DNA from: AP-15 sp963833745
Lineage (GTDB): Bacteria > Pseudomonadota > Alphaproteobacteria > ATCC43930 > CGMCC-115725
DNA length: 64,000 nucleotides
Assembly (NCBI GenBank): GCA_963833745.1
Contig: CAWHZD010000006.1
Span: forward strand, 995,268-1,059,267
Direction of reading: 5' to 3'
Shown: piece after piece, positions 63,039 to 64,000 of the stretch
Numbering within the stretch: the first letter of the stretch is position 1
Layout: each line of letters begins with the position of its first letter
The notes under the pieces: generated by a model
Seen by the model: only the letters and a program-made list of their open reading frames with translations
Told to the model about the DNA's origin: nothing
Database searches by the model: none
Translations under genes and position numbers: made by a program

Positions 63039-64000
63039 ATGGATAGACGCCCCACGACACAAGATATCACCTGGTTGCTTGATCTTGACCGAAACAACCA
63101 GCTCGATCTGGAGCCCCCTTACCAGCGCCGAAGTGTGTGGACAAGGAAAGACCGGCAGTTTTTCCTCGACACGATTTTCCGAAATTTTCCCAGCCCGGCT
63201 ATTTTTCTGCACAAGAGCATGAACGAGGACGGTGCCGCTACCTACCATGTCGTGGATGGCAAGCAGCGCCTGCAAACTATCCTCAATTTTGTCAGGGGAA
63301 GTCTTAGGATTGCGAAGGACTACGGCGATATCCGCCTCGACGGCAAGAAATGGGAAGACCTCATCGGGGATACGGAGTTAAAGCACCGGTTCTGGAACTA
63401 TCAAGTGACTGTCGAGATGCTCGATGAGCAGCAAGTGGCAATGGTTCGTGATGTCTTTGACCGGTTGAACCGGAATGCCCGGCGTCTTACCCGGCAGGAG
63501 CTGAGGCACGCAAAGTTTGATGGATGGCTCATCGGAATGGCGGAGAATGACAGCGAGCGGGAAGAGTGGAGAGAGCTTGGGGTTACGACGCGTGCTCGTT
63601 CGGCAAGGATGACAGACACACAGTTTATCTCGGAGCTGATGCTGGTCGTGCTTGAGAATAAAGCCCTGGGCTTCGACCAGGACGTCCTCGATGACCTCTA
63701 TGCCAAGTATGATGATCCCGATGACGAGCTGGAAGATTTCTCACTGGACGAGTTTCGGGAGCGGTACGAACGTACAAAAGCCACTCTGCTCGCAATGGAG
63801 CGGCAGGAAAGAGTGGTTACGGCATGGGCTAAGGGAGTTGGCGCGTTTTACACCTTATGGACTGTTATCGCGCTTCATACGGCCGGAAATGCCGATCCCG
63901 CATCGCTTGCCGCGCGGTATGCGGCCTTCATGCAACAGGTCGATGAGCTGGCGCGTCAGGTAGATCGGGAAGCCTTCTTGCTGAGGGAGGATGTGGCCGC
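63039..64000 (+). CDS. DUF262 (GmrSD N-terminal-like) protein, partial at the window edge
   Basis: The open frame from the ATG at 63039 runs past the window end without a stop. It has DITWLLDLDRNNQLDLEPPY, QRRSVWTRKDRQFFLDTI and the DUF262 signature VVDGKQRLQTILNF (DGxQR), then FDRLNRNARRLTRQELRHAK. This ParB-like fold occurs in GmrSD type IV restriction enzymes and other phage-defence proteins. Only about 320 residues are visible; whether a DUF1524 HNH domain follows cannot be told. It starts 15 bases after the restriction nuclease gene, so it shares its transcript. Confidence 0.88.
   Translation, partial: MDRRPTTQDITWLLDLDRNNQLDLEPPYQRRSVWTRKDRQFFLDTIFRNFPSPAIFLHKSMNEDGAATYHVVDGKQRLQTILNFVRGSLRIAKDYGDIRLDGKKWEDLIGDTELKHRFWNYQVTVEMLDEQQVAMVRDVFDRLNRNARRLTRQELRHAKFDGWLIGMAENDSEREEWRELGVTTRARSARMTDTQFISELMLVVLENKALGFDQDVLDDLYAKYDDPDDELEDFSLDEFRERYERTKATLLAMERQERVVTAWAKGVGAFYTLWTVIALHTAGNADPASLAARYAAFMQQVDELARQVDREAFLLREDVA

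Noticed and set aside
1..64000. CRISPR arrays, tRNA or rRNA genes
   Set aside because: No regularly spaced direct repeats, tRNA cloverleaf with CCA-type end or rRNA sequence noticed on either strand; a covariance-model scan would settle it.

Overview
The window is GC-rich (by eye mid-60s percent) and looks alphaproteobacterial, perhaps near the Rhodospirillales. The signs are a CobN-type B12 pathway, a quinol nitric oxide reductase with NnrS, a cytochrome bo3 oxidase, a recombinase-in-trio element and short palindromic intergenic repeats. Assignment below class level is inference.

Layout. 0.1-7.6 kb: one large reducing type I polyketide synthase, minus strand. 8-18 kb: single metabolic genes (Ldh2-type dehydrogenase, MDR reductase, ApbA/PanE-like reductase, MaoC hydratase, BNR-repeat protein, TauD-like dioxygenase) plus norB-nnrS for nitric oxide. 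18-32.7 kb: a cobalamin locus. From the right it runs riboswitch-cobP-cobW-cobN-(deazaflavin-type gene)-cobO, then cobQ, an opposed cobD, then cbiX-[uncharacterised domain/cobH]-cobL-cobI-phosphatase. 32.8-36.7 kb: cyoABCD. 37-42.4 kb: NIPSNAP, iron-type dehydrogenase, VOC protein, CMD protein, Mpo1-like protein and asd. 42.2-45.7 kb: a damaged GIY-YIG gene and yejEF without yejAB. 46-47.5 kb: a lower-GC stretch with two CRP-like palindromes and a CpdA-like phosphodiesterase.

47.5-64 kb is an accessory island. An IS630 copy abuts the 5' end of a recombinase trio, and the trio interrupts an ardC-like antirestriction gene at its HELVH zinc site. Next come a phage-type methyltransferase, a hidden small gene with an in-frame TGA, a 5'-truncated DNA ligase, an SRAP peptidase, an MltR-like gene and gene scraps. 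A cassette with its own promoter follows (DUF2130 coiled-coil nuclease-like protein, ParB-like protein, unknown 296-aa protein). The window ends in a BsuBI/PstI-like restriction-modification pair and a partial DUF262 gene, so this end reads as a defence island.

The most striking pattern concerns frameshifts. Five otherwise well-conserved genes (cobH, cobN, cobD, DUF2130, parB-like) each carry a one-base insertion that, once removed, restores both the protein and a GANTC motif, the target of the alphaproteobacterial methylase CcrM. In three of them the altered 12-mer is identical (TCGAATTCGGCG). This may be a sequencing artefact at methylated sites or a real mutational hotspot. It matters because it decides whether the B12 pathway and the island cassette are intact.
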